From: Bimuria novae-zelandiae CBS 107.79
Taxonomy: Eukaryota > Ascomycota > Dothideomycetes > Pleosporales > Didymosphaeriaceae
NCBI GenBank assembly: GCA_010015655.1
Contig: ML976666.1
Span: 238,153 to 302,152 of the forward strand
Length of the DNA stretch: 64,000 bases
Direction: 5' to 3'
The position numbers were made by a program, and so were the translations under genes. Positions 34,832 through 46,007 of this stretch are shown piece by piece. The number at the start of each line of letters is the position of its first letter. Within the stretch, counting starts at the first letter, position 1. A model generated the notes under the pieces. The model was given only the letters and a program-made list of their open reading frames with translations. It had not been told where the DNA came from and did no database searches.

Positions 34832-36200
34832 TTTTGCTTCTGTCGTGGGTGTAGAAGTCGGAGTTGTGAAAATTTGGCGGGGCAAAAAGATGCCTTTGTG
34901 GGAGCAGATATAGCGCTAACTAAATAGCGGTCTGCTGCTTTTTCGGTGAGGGAGAGAAAAACTTCCCGGGTATCAAGGGCTGCACGGGCAGCAAAGTCTG
35001 TGCAGGCTATGCAAAGACAGACACAGAAAGAAAGAAGCCCACGGGCAGAGCAACAAGGGAGAGAGTGGTTGTGTTTGGCGTTGGAGGGGCAGCTGGATAT
35101 TTATGAAGGTGGGCATAGAAAATTTATCGTGCTAGGGCCAGCGATAAGGATGCCAGGGTTAACACGGACCATCCGTCGCTCAACACGCCTGCACTTTCTG
35201 GCAGTGAGAGAGGCTTGCAGGTCCACCACACGCCGAGTTTTCGCTTTTGCCTCCCGGCTCCAACATGATCGTGCTATTACTCCATCGAACAGCTTTCACG
35301 CATTACTAACATGCAATTATCTGTGGATGAGACTCGAAGCCCCGCGGCCACAGTCGGTGGGGTACTACAAACTTCTATTTGTGGCCACTTCGAACTCGAC
35401 CCGTGCTGACCGCCTTCTCAAACAAACCCGGCGCATCTCGGGCTACAGTGGGAGTTGTTGGATCATGCATACCCCAGAGACTCGCCCGAGCACGGCAGGC
35501 ACTGCCACGTTGGCGTTTCGAACTGATCTCTCTGCTGGCACACCGAGTAAGCTGAGGGCCAAACGTTCGAGTGGCGGATCTAAAGCCCGCCAGCATATCG
35601 CACAGCACAGTATACAATCGCATACCTAGCCGCGGCATCCAATGAAGCCAGCACACAGTTGCCTGTTCTAGGCTGTTGCACCGACTACCAGCCCTGGCGA
35701 GGACCCTTGTGAATGAGGCGCTACGGTCGCATACGGAGCTCCAGGCCTTTCTCCAAAGTACCTTCCCGGTTCTGCTGAGTATCTTCCATACCTACTTGCC
35801 AATGCGGGTACCTTCGCCACACTGCCGAAACATTTTCTTCGAATGCGATCAGCGCTATTGAAACGCACAGGGCAGGCAGGACTCTGGGTAAGTTGTTCGA
35901 GGCTATTGTTCGACTTTGCAATCAATAGCAACGTGGCCGGTATGTACGCTTCGCTTGTTCCCCTGCGAACCCTGTGGCGAGACAGAAATCGAAAATATGC
36001 AAGGGTCGCCGCTACCCTTTCTAGTTTGGATAGCGCCATCTCAGCCGCATGCAGCAGCAATCTCACTTAAAGGCCGTGGTCGTCAAAAATACTGATAGCA
36101 AAAATTTTCGATACCGTCTACACGTTTCAAACCCCTTCTTTGACCTCTACAAGAAGTGTCTTCGTTCGTTCCCAGGTCTAAGATCATTCATGGCTGACGA
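34832..36200. other. Long intergenic region 5' of eEF3
   Basis: About 1.4 kb with normal composition. The first 250 bases are presumably the eEF3 promoter and leader. Open frames exist on both strands (for example 34946-35629 + and 35668-36066 -) but show biased, low-complexity translations and no motif, so I do not call them genes. Confidence 0.4.
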
Positions 36201-36505
36201 CTAGTCCGTATCGCCGTCGCACAGGGCGCCCAGCAGTACTTCAGCACGCTCGAGCATCCCCACGACATACGATGTTCCCCAGATTCTCTCTCCGCATTTT
36301 TGGTTCTCCACAGTACGCTTGTACCAATTGGTCTGAGCCAGCGGTGTGACTTGCATGACTCCCGGCGCAATGCTGCATGTGGCGGGCGCACCCGCAGCAC
36401 ATAGTCACCGAAGTGGCCAATTCTCGATTTATGCCAGTCTAACTGCATTTCTAAATCCAAGCACGACAATCGGAAGTCCGAGATTATGTCGTTGATATAG
36501 TCCAT
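36201..36505 (-). CDS. Possible very small HeLo-like protein or remnant
   Basis: Two exons, 36392-36505 and 36201-36332, joined by a 59-nt intron (donor GTGCGC, acceptor ctcag), give 81 residues in one frame. The first exon MDYINDIISDFRLSCLDLEM...HKSRIGHFGDYV recalls the helical start of HeLo (prion-inhibition/HET-s N-terminal) domains, where an 'F..D....LKLD...LRLSRWG' pattern is usual. The second exon (TNWYKRTVENQKCGERIWG...DGDTD) has no known motif. A HeLo domain is normally about 200 residues, so this is at most a fragment. The donor is weak and the similarity faint. Confidence 0.25.
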
Positions 36506-37444
36506 CCCGCTTTGCGGCCATCCAGCGCGCCCACAGTCCCATCAGGTCCCCATTCCGGTCGATCTCAAGCTTGAGCTGATTTCCTAGCACGGAAGAAAAT
36601 CCAGGCGTGGTTCTTATTACCGAATGCTCTATTCATAGGACACTGCGTCTCTACTCCTAATAAAGATTTGCTTCACTTGACACACTACCCGCGCTCTTCA
36701 CTACGTTTACTAATATCAGGGTCTGTCCATTATTCTATGTCCGTCACCTGGAGAAGCCTGCGAGGACAGAGCGATTGACCCTTCGTCGCTCACAAAGTAC
36801 AGCGTCTGGGATTTTGTTGGCTTAATAACCGCCGCGGTTATGGTGCGTGCTATCATAAATGGCCATGGATGCCGCTGGTCCACTGGAGTGTTCGTGTGAG
36901 GTAGGAAGACCAAGCCGCAGTTATGTGCCATACATGTCTATCAGCCCTCAATACACATACCATTCACAGTCGATAAATGTTTGTGATGTGCACAGCAGTG
37001 AACGTTCAATCATAGTCATTCCCTATATCCATGCAGCTCACCAAGTCCGCGCATCGCCCTTGCCCACTCAAAGCCACTATACATTACGCTCTACTGCTAT
37101 TCCCCATTCCGTAGTCGTCCCTGATCCAGTAGTAACCAAAAAGCCTTCCCCCAGCCATCACCCTTGTGCCGCGCTCCATGACTTCTCATCGTAGCAAACC
37201 CTTCCTTTATGCAAATCTTGAAAATAGGACCGAAGTCGTCAAACGGAGGGTGGAGACGTGCACGCTGAGCCTCCAATGCAAATACCGCCGAACACCACCA
37301 ACGTCGAGCGGACTCAAGGAAAGGGGTATGTAGCGCCTTTAAAAATGCATATAGGGATGCCAGACGAACACATGCTTCGTAGATATTGCTAGCATATAAC
37401 GGCCGGGTAGATATGTTCGGTTCTGAACGTTGTTTCTGCACCCT
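36506..37444. other. Intergenic region without recognised gene
   Basis: Nearly 1 kb of ordinary composition downstream of BST1. Short frames only, no motifs, no repeats seen. Confidence 0.4.
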
Positions 37445-40400
37445 TCAAGGCCGTTTCTTCGTGTCGTCGTCCGGCTCGAGGATGTTGCTGATGCGCTTAA
37501 CCGACAGCGACGATACGTCAAAGTGCACCACCACCAGCCAGGCACACAGTATGTTTGCTAGGTGATGTAACACGTACGCGTACGTGACGCCGTATACCGC
37601 TGCATACGCGCCGATGGAAAACAAGAGGATATTCGTCACCATGGAGAACCGCGACTGCACGCGCGGAATCATGCGGCCTGTGCTCAGCGTCTCCACGAGT
37701 AGGATGAACGGCATGACGGAGAGGATGTTGTGGTGCGAAGAGAACGGCGTGAGCCAGTGGACAGCAAGGTTGCGGATCCAGACCACAAGAACGGGGAGAT
37801 TGATTGGCAGGATCCACAACATGAGGATGAAGATGGTATGGGTGTAGTTGGAAAAGTTGTAGTTCGTGTCCAGACGCTGCGAGGAATTAGCTTTGCGTGA
37901 AGACGGGGAAATGGTGGGAAAGCGTGCCGTATCTTTCGCCAACCTCAAACTGCGCACACAAGTAACCAGCTGTACAAGGCATAACACTACGTACACGAAG
38001 TGGTACGGTATTACTGTTGAGACGAGGGACAACAAGCTGCCAGTCATAATAACCCGCTGTCTTGTCGAGCTGATGGCGAAGCTGGAAGGGGTCCTTTGGT
38101 CATCATTAGTTCTCGAGGCAGACGGAAAAAGCGAGTAAAGAAACGCGAGCATTGAAACAACGGCGAGGATGACGTAATTGATGGCCACGCAGATAGCGAC
38201 ACACATCAAGCCAAACAGGGGAACCAAGAACCAAAAGAAGGCGTCCTGCGTGCCCAACAGTAGCTCGTGGGTAGTATCGTTGACACAGTCTGTATCATTC
38301 CCGGGACCATCGGCCACTGTCGAAACAAAGATTTGACCGTAAGCACCGGCCAGCGAAACTGAGAGAAGGGTTAAGGCGGCTAAAGTGAACGGTATCGACG
38401 TGTGCAAGCACTCATTCATGCTCTCGGCAAAACTACTAAAGACACCAGTCTCATCGTAGACCAAGAATTGATGTCGAAGGACCAATGCTACGATAAGCAA
38501 CGGGAAAGCGGCAAACACAATGCGGTAGCGCATCCAGAGTTTCCCTAGGCTGCCAAGATAGTCCACATCCAACGAGATTTCAAGACCACAGTCAGAGCTA
38601 GGATCAGTCCAGATCTGCAGGGACAGGCCGTTGGTACTCTGCGTTGAGAAAGCAGGATGTGGCATGTAGGGCGCTACGCCATGAAGATTGATCTCTGCGT
38701 CTTTGACGTTCACGAAGTACTTGCTCTCATAGACGTCCGTGATATACTGACGAACGAGTGGCGTGAATAGTTTGCCTGTAGCACATTCCCTTTGGTGGAT
38801 ATGGAGATTATACGCCAGCAGGCTCGAATGCAATGCAGGTACCTTGACCTCTGTAATGAGGGGTCGCTTGGAAGATAACTCAAGGCTCACGCCTTTGGTC
38901 AGGAGGCTCTGCAGGCTCATATCCACCCGATGCAGCGATTCAGCTTCGTCGGTGAACTCGGCAACTACCCAACCGTAGCTATGCTGGTTGACTCTGTCCA
39001 CGATGACAACGTACTGATGTTCAGAGAGATCCTCTGCTTTGTACTGGAGGTACGTGAAAGGCTGTTGGTCGTTTCTAAAAGGATGAGTGGAATATTGAGT
39101 AGACGCGGGCAGAAGAATCCCATCGGATGCAGCATTCTTGCATGCGAGTCTTGTAGGTTCGGGACCATCACCTGATAGATCCATCTTTACTTGAAAAAGA
39201 GTCGCAGACTGGTGGGAGTGAGCCGAAAACGCACTGCAGAAGAGAACTTCGAGCCTGCCATGTTGGCCAGCTGAATCCAGCTTCTCACTGGTGAGAAGAG
39301 TGAAATTTCGTGCTGCGAGTTGATCTTTGGGAACGGGGAGGAGATACGCCTTGGGCTTCTGCGCGGACTGTCCAAGGCTCCGTAAAACGAGACCTTGATC
39401 TTGAGAAACAGTTGCACTCCCTTTCTCAATAGTCAACAGCGTTGTCGGATCCTCGTATGGCAAAGCCTTTTCGGCAACATCCTCCAAACCGGTCAGGAAG
39501 CGCCTTTTGAACTTGCGCATGCGCTCCGCGCGGGAAACCGTTTGCGTAGCCTTTGAAACGTCGATCACGTCGTAAAGTGCATGTATTACGCTCTTTCTTG
39601 CTTGGTCGCACCATGTGATGGCTAGATGATCTGCACCAGTCCAGACCTTCGGGATTGAAGACGTAAAAACAGTAAAACCGTGCGTCTCGGGGACGATCGA
39701 TGCCACACTAGCGTAATCCGAAGACACGATCGTGTCCAAGCCTCCTCCAGCAATGGAGATGAGGGTGACATGCCACAGAGGATTGTTCATTGCCCATTTT
39801 TGCGAGTAAGCACGTCTCCAGTAGTCATTGATACCATTGTATGTGCGCACGATATCTCCGTCAAAGGACACAGGAGGTCTGGCGTGAGGTGCGGCAAGCG
39901 TGATAATCGTATTGATAGACTTGGATTGATAGTTCGGCATAGTAAGCATAGTGCGAGCGACGACGCCACCCATGGAATGACCGACTATGATGACTGATGC
40001 TGGGTCTGGCAGGTTCGAGTCGTGCAAAGACTGCGACGGTGTATGGTACAAAGATAGGATGAAGGAGATAGCGTCATTGAGGTATTCCGCCTGGTCCAGT
40101 AAAGTCTGCCCATGGAAAGCCGTGAAATCTTCATTGAAATCCACAGAAAAGAAGTCGAGTGGCCTCTTTCTTTCGCTGTTGGATGCAGTGTCATGACGGA
40201 CAGAGTTATGATAGTAGTACGCTGCTTCAGAGGCAAATGACCGGACTTGCTTGTAGCTTCCTGCGTTTCCTGGGATGAAGAGAACGGGTACGCCTTTAAC
40301 CTGGGTTATATTAGCTTGGTAGGCTTAGATCGAGCGAGCTTGCTTACCCTGCGATCGTTGTCGATGCCGCCTTCGCGATATATGTAAAGCGAATATTTGT

Positions 40401-40926
40401 TCGCGAACCGCGTGTGCTCCGTGTCAAAGTCGTCGAATTTGAAGTAGGCGGGCCGCATGTACGACATCTCACATCCCTTGGGGTCCAATTGCCTGGTGAG
40501 GAAGGACTGTGCCATCAAGAACAATGCCCCGACTCCCAGCAGGGTCGCGATAGCTGTATGCAGCGAGCATGCCCAGGGATTCCTCCACCGCGCGCACTGC
40601 TTGCCGACCGCGTGACCGCCGATGATGTCTGCCGTGATGTCCTTCGCTAGTGAGCTCATTGTAGGCCTTCTCTTCACATTTGGCAGGTACGGAGCGGCGG
40701 TCGAGGGCGCGTCGGAGGAATGGACTGCTGGACTTGTCGTTTCGTCTCTCCCGGCCTGCGCAAGCGCCGTTGGTGCGCTCTCTACGGTCAATTGATTGCG
40801 CAGCGCGGGACGGCCATGCTTTGGCGCTGGCGCGTGTTCGAAATCTTGTACAGCAGGCGGGCTGGGTGGTCGTTGCCGTGGTTCGGTGCGCGCCTCCCTT
40901 AGTGACGCGTGCCGTTCCTTCCTCAA
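37445..40926 (-). CDS. BST1: GPI inositol-deacylase (BST1/PGAP1 family)
   Basis: This ER membrane enzyme removes the acyl chain from the inositol of GPI anchors, a step needed for export and quality control of GPI proteins. Exons 40348-40926 and 37445-40300, separated by a 47-nt intron, give 1,144 residues. A transmembrane segment lies near residues 120-140 (TAIATLLGVGALFLMAQSF), followed by the family hallmark QLDPKGCEMSYMRP and, across the splice, VPVLFIPGNAGSYKQVRS. The lipase nucleophile is Ser302 in VGHSMGG. The C-terminal half has several hydrophobic segments (for example FAAFPLLIVALVL and IFILMLWILPINLPVLVVWI), fitting a multi-pass protein. The first Met at 40926 starts a disordered cytosolic tail; a later Met (MSSLAKD) is an alternative start. 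The family call is very strong. Confidence 0.93.
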
Positions 40927-41461
40927 CTAACCGAACCTCTCTCCCACCCCAACGCGCACTCCTTTCCCAACAACCCACAGCTCTTCTTGCGAAACCGCCC
41001 AGCACTTCTTCGCGACCGATAGACACAATTCGTACAGGAGCTCGGTCGACCGGTTGCTCCAGCTGAGCTTGCTAGTTATGGCCACGCTATGCTAGGGAAG
41101 GAAGAATATCACGACTTCCTCCTCCCAAATGAATGCCATGTGTCGCAACCTATGCCTCGAGGAGCAGCGCAAGATGGCGAACAAAAGAGACGGAGAAGGC
41201 GCGTTCGTACTGACGTCGCCGCTTGAAGACATATACTACGCTTTATCAATAGGCGCGCAAACACAAAGTGGAGGCAAATAGCGAAGCCGGCGATGCTTTG
41301 TTAGACTAACTGCAACGTGTTTCCACGCGTTTGAAGGTGTCCCAAGATAGCAACAAGGTCGATAGTCCACCTCACCAGACGCGCCCTGAATTAGCTATGG
41401 CCGTTGGGACATTATCTGCGAGGTTTGCAGGTCGCCCACCGAGGTACATCATCATATACCA
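40927..41461. other. Intergenic region between BST1 and the MFS gene
   Basis: About 530 bp. It should contain the BST1 promoter and the 3' region of the transporter gene. No gene is seen. Confidence 0.4.
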
Positions 41462-43309
41462 TCACAGTGGATTCTGCAAACCCCTCGGCTCGTACAACGG
41501 ACAATACCCATCCATCCTTTCAATTTCTATGGTCTTTCCCCAGCTACATACTTGCGCCACCCATCTTCCAATGCGCTTCAGAGTCGGCCACGCAGGCTTT
41601 AGCAGAAAACCGGCACCGACAAGAATGCACACTCCACCAAAAACCTGGGCCCAAAAGCAATGATCATGCCCTTGATCATGACTCTTCTTCTTCATAAGCC
41701 TGCCCGCAATAGGGCTGCCTGCCAACTCTGCAGCTGCTGCGATAGTCCACATGAAACCTATCCGAACACCTCTATTTGAGCGTTCCGACAAGCTTGTAGC
41801 CACATCGTTAGCTACAGAAGCGATGATTCCCAGAGAGAAACTATTATTATCGGCAATCCGGCCGCTCTCCAGGGCTCTATAATGGATGAAAGCTTGCGAA
41901 CCCATGCTTGTTACTTACCCTACGAACAAACACCAGACTACGATCCCTGGGAGGTTATGGATGCTTGTCCATACAAGAACAAGTATCCCGGAAGATGTCG
42001 TGCCAGCAAGCAACAGAACTGCAGTTCCATCGGCACAAATGTAGTACGCGGGTAGTACACGGCTAACGAAGCTCCCAGCATTGATTATCGTCAAGAGATA
42101 TGAAGGGCTCATTGTAGACACGTCTAATGAAGAGGATGCAAATACCACGATGTAACTGTACGGCACCCAGTAGCCCAAGAACGCAAAGAACATGCCTATG
42201 CACAAGCACCAGTAGGGCCAGGTTGGATGTGCTAACAGCGCCTTTTTCATTCCAGATAGCCCACGGTTGTTCGCATCCTGCTGAGCGCCGGCGTGCGTTC
42301 TCCGGTCATTTTGAGAACAGGGTTTGCCATTGCCCACAAACGCGAGAACGGCAAGCCCGATTACGAGGGATGCGAGAATGCAATTCGTGCAACCGAGTTC
42401 ATGAGAGCGCAGTATTCTGTCAAACATAATCGACAGAATTATGCCACCTAGTGGGGACCCCGCCGCGCTGATTCCTAGGGCTATACTACGGTGGTTGGAT
42501 CGCTCGAACTCGTTCGACACCGTAGCGATCGCAGGAGCGTAGATAAGTCCACTACCTGTTGGTCGTCAACAAAGCTCCTCTTGGAGCCGTCTGATGCTTA
42601 CCCAAGCCAAAATATACGCCTTGTGCGAGCATCACCTGCCAATAATTTTTTGCCCAACTTAGTGTCATCAACCCAACTGCAGCCAGGAGCACACCAGGAA
42701 GGTATACCCGATGTACATAACCGCGGTCGAAAGCAGCACCAGAAAAGATACCCACGAAGCTCAGAAGGAAGACCTGTACTGAACCGATCCAAGCGATCTC
42801 GCTTGCAGAGTATGCGCTGAGTAGGTGCGACTCGTAGTGTTTCTGGTACGCGCCGAAGGTTGAGGCAACGCCGAGGGTAACGAAGCAGGCGCAGGAAGCA
42901 CCGGCAACTTTCAGCCATGCACGAAGGGGTCCCTTCGAGTAAACGGTCGCTACTCCTTGAGCACCAAGAGCAGTGGTTGCTGGCGGGGTGGTCCACATTG
43001 TTCCGGCATTTCGAGCAGGAATTTTCGGTATTGGCTGGGTATCGTCTTCTTCATCTTGGATTGGGATATCTGGTATTGGCCGGATGACATCTTCATCGTT
43101 TTGACGTGATGTTCTGGAGATTGGCTGGATAATATCTTGATCATCATCTTGGCGGGCAGCTTCCGATAGCCGCTCACTGCCTCTACATCATCTTGTCGCC
43201 AGACTTCAGACCTAGGCTGCATATCAGACTCGCTTCTGACACGTGGAGCTCGAGATGGGCAGAAGGTCTCGAGCTCTACTTCTCCTGGAATCCGGGGTGT
43301 CTGCTGCAT
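41462..43309 (-). CDS. MFS transporter, monocarboxylate-permease (MCT) type
   Basis: Four exons: 43178-43309, 42602-43124, 41919-42555 and 41462-41876, with introns of 53, 46 and 42 nt, join to 568 residues. Exon 1 is uncertain; starting at 42998 gives a 482-residue version. The membrane part begins PLRAWLKVAGASCACFVTLGVASTFGAYQ, the 'D-G-x-x-A-W' opening of MCT-like permeases, and continues with ASEIAWIGSVQVFLLSFVGIFSG, SAAGSPLGGIILSIMFDRIL and IGFMWTIAAAAELAGSPIAGRLM. Twelve helices fit. Substrate is unknown; small carboxylates are usual for the family but not shown. The N-terminal extension is acidic with a repeated Q/RPIP motif. The C-terminal tail after the last helix is short and charged. 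Confidence 0.8.
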
Positions 43310-43824
43310 ATCGAAAATGACAAGAGTGGTGAGGACTGCCCCAGCGACGAGGAAGGAATATTAATACTGCAATACAGTGACAAGTATACAGCTTGATCAA
43401 GCATCACGCAGATCTACCAATTGCTGGTTTGGGCGGTGCACAAGGTGGAGTCACGACTGCTTGCGAGTCCAAACATCTGACATATCAAGCAGGGTTTCTT
43501 TGTGTCCATGCATGGGAGTCCTGCAAACATCGGGTACGTTGGGCCCAGTCGGCTCAAGAAGCAACAAAACAGATCGTTCAGAAGATCGAATCCCAAACAC
43601 TGCAAGGTAGAGAGATATGTCCGGTATACCATATTGTGTTATTAAATCTGGCGGCAGCCGCGTATCAAGGCGCACCCTCACTCTGCCCGCTACCGCAAAC
43701 TGAACAGTACAATCGTAAACCGCAAAGGGCCTTCAGAAACAACGTACACCGCTGAGTTCGCCACTTCCCGTACGCTCGACTCACGCAGCACTCATTCGAT
43801 GATGGTCAACACATTCAGGACGGC
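43310..43824. other. Intergenic region upstream of the MFS gene
   Basis: About 500 bp with only short overlapping frames on both strands. It presumably contains the transporter promoter and the 3' region of the BTB-like gene. Confidence 0.35.
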
Positions 43825-44640
43825 CTACTGGTCATCACCACCCTCTCCAGCTTCTCCCGCATCATCCGTCTCATCTTTCGCCTGTCCCTCCTCCTTATCC
43901 TGCTCCTCCTCGTCCAAGAACTTCCTGATGTCACATCGATCGACGCTTTCACTTGGCATCGGAATCGTTGCATTCTTGCTATGTTTCTCCAGAGGCAAAT
44001 TCGCCAGGAACTTCCGTGGTAGCCTAGCTACATTGGTCTTCATCCACGATGCATCGTCCCTATCAGCGACTAGCTGGATCAAAAATAGTGAAGCCCGATC
44101 AGTCTCTGGTACCGTTTTGTAGACCAGCTTGATGGCTTTCGCGCTCGGCAGCGGGGATTCCTTGTGGGTTTTCTCCCGTGCGAGGGCTATCATGGCGTGC
44201 ATAGCGGTGCGTCGAGCTTCCGCATCCTTTACTTTAGTTGCGACGCAATAGAAGCCTAGAAGAAGATCGAACTGCTCGACTGGGTCGACCTCGCGGACTG
44301 GGAGGGTGCCGCGGAGGACGAAGTGGAGGTATATCTCCACGTGGGCGCCAGCGGCATCCAACTTCAGGGGGCCCTTGGATGCACAAGATATATTCTCTTT
44401 GAGCCACGTGGACCGTTGCGCGAGGAGAGCGACGTAGAACGTGTAGCGCAAAGTGTCCTGGGTAACGACTTCAATAGTGCGGCTTTGCAGAAACCTGGGC
44501 GAAGGGAATCAGAGTACGTACTAAACCGTAATGGTGTTGACTTACTCTAGGTTCACGGTTGGGACGCGAACGTCGTTTACATGGAAAGGAGTGGGCATGG
44601 TTGGCCTCTTCCGGACCGCAATTGCATTGGAAGGTGCCAT
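43825..44640 (-). CDS. BTB/POZ-like protein with acidic tail
   Basis: Exons 44546-44640 and 43825-44494 joined by a 51-nt intron (GTAAGT donor, cccag acceptor) give 254 residues. Residues about 30-100 (IEVVTQDTLRYTFYVALLAQRS, then GAHVEIYLHFVLRGTLP) follow the pattern of fungal BTB domains: a strand, a helix with 'LL..RS..L', then 'f..Yl.fl..G.L'. The middle is helical and the last 40 residues are strongly acidic (EEEQDKEEGQAKDETDD). BTB domains mediate dimerisation and often recruit cullin-3, but nothing here shows the partner. The domain call is moderate; the gene structure is well supported by frame and splice signals. Confidence 0.65.
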
Positions 44641-45127
44641 TCTTTATGAGAAGTGGATTTGAGGGATGCTACGGACACCGATACAAATCTGTGAGGAAAC
44701 GATGTTGTCTCAAGACGAAGAGGTGAATACGGCACAACCCACTTCGACGATCTGTCCGCTTTTTAGACAGGACGTCTTTGCTTCTCGTTTGCTTAAGAAG
44801 TGACACCGGAGTTTGTCATGTCTCGAACAAGCTGTTCCAGAGCATTGAAGACCAGTACTTAACGCGACAGGAATTCGCCAGTTAAAAAGACGACAAGCAA
44901 TCTGGTGTATGGAGTCATGCGAAATGCGCATACCATGATAATATCAGGATCTTGGGTCTAACACGACTATTCTGCTACACGATACTCCCGAGCCAACAAC
45001 CCATTGCCAACCAACACATCGCACGAGTAGCAACGATTGTTTTACTTAGCAGCTTTTCCAAGCCACAGAATTCACCTGTTTTGCTAAGTACCTTCGCTAC
45101 ATCTCCTGGGCTTGGGGCAAGTCTTGG
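44641..45127. other. Intergenic region upstream of element C
   Basis: About 490 bp, no gene recognised. It ends at the TA that borders the left inverted repeat of the NLR-bearing segment. Confidence 0.4.
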
Positions 45128-45129
45128 TA

Positions 45130-45169
45130 ACGTCCCTCACTGCAGGTCGAGAAACACCCCGCGCCGAGA
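45130..45169 (+). repeat. Left inverted repeat of element C
   Basis: 40 bp, 39 of which match the reverse complement of 49710-49749 (A/G difference at position 15). Confidence 0.9.
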
Positions 45170-45607
45170 AATATGCGGGGTACTTCAACTTCAATCAACT
45201 CAAAATCTGTATACATATTCAAATTTGCGACAAGTCTTTATAGTTTATATGCTGTAGCTATTCCTCAAAATCCACGACCCCTTCTGTCTAAAAATTACGT
45301 CACGCATCGTCGCCTCCCTGCCAATTTATACAGAGCCTTGTTTTTTAGCGAAACAGAGTTCCTTCCCTATAGCACCACTATTAAGCTCTTGCTACTCTAT
45401 GATGCACACAAACAGTGTTATCTTGACCGTTGAGCCTTACTAAACTTCCAGAAAGTACCATCAGCCTTGTGTCTGCTGTGGCGCGTAATTTCATGCAAGA
45501 TTGCCACCCCTGTCGGTACTTCCAATCCTAGCAATTTCAATCCCGGCTAGTGCAAAACGACCCCACACGACGTACATAATCGTCACTTTGTAACTTTGTG
45601 TAATTTA

Positions 45608-45804
45608 CTGTGATATCCGGCGAAAGTAGTGTCAGTGGAGACGAAGGTCTGTGCGTGTGTCTGTACGTATAAAAGTGTACCTATTGGTTGATGTTTATGA
45701 ATAAGCAGAATTGATTGGCTCTCACACTCCTATCCAGCCATATGCCTATGTTTCAATACGCAACGCCACAGCCCCACTGACACTACTTTCGCCGGATACC
45801 ACAG
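45608..45804. mobile_element. MITE-like element upstream of the NLR gene
   Basis: A 31-bp inverted repeat (ctgtgatatccggcgaaagt... and its reverse complement, one mismatch) at 45608-45638 and 45774-45804 bounds a 197-bp unit, with TA directly outside each end. It has no coding capacity. These are the features of Tc1/mariner-derived MITEs. It ends about 200 bp before the ATG of the NLR gene, so it may lie in the promoter or leader. Confidence 0.7.
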
Positions 45805-46007
45805 TACACACAGTGGCTAATGTATCTGTGGCTTGTCGGGCCCTTTCCACCTGTCACTTTGCACCCAACGTGCGTTCAGCTGCAGCAGCCTTCTCAGCCT
45901 CGCTGCACTCAAGATGAACGGCAACATCTTTGACACCAACGGCACGGTCTCGCCGCCTTGCGAATCTACGCACCACATCCGCTGCACCTCCGACCGCGCG
46001 CCGCATC

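Noticed and set aside
35668..36066. 132-codon frame (-) upstream of eEF3
   Set aside because: Arg/Ala/Ser-biased translation without signal, domain or splice context.
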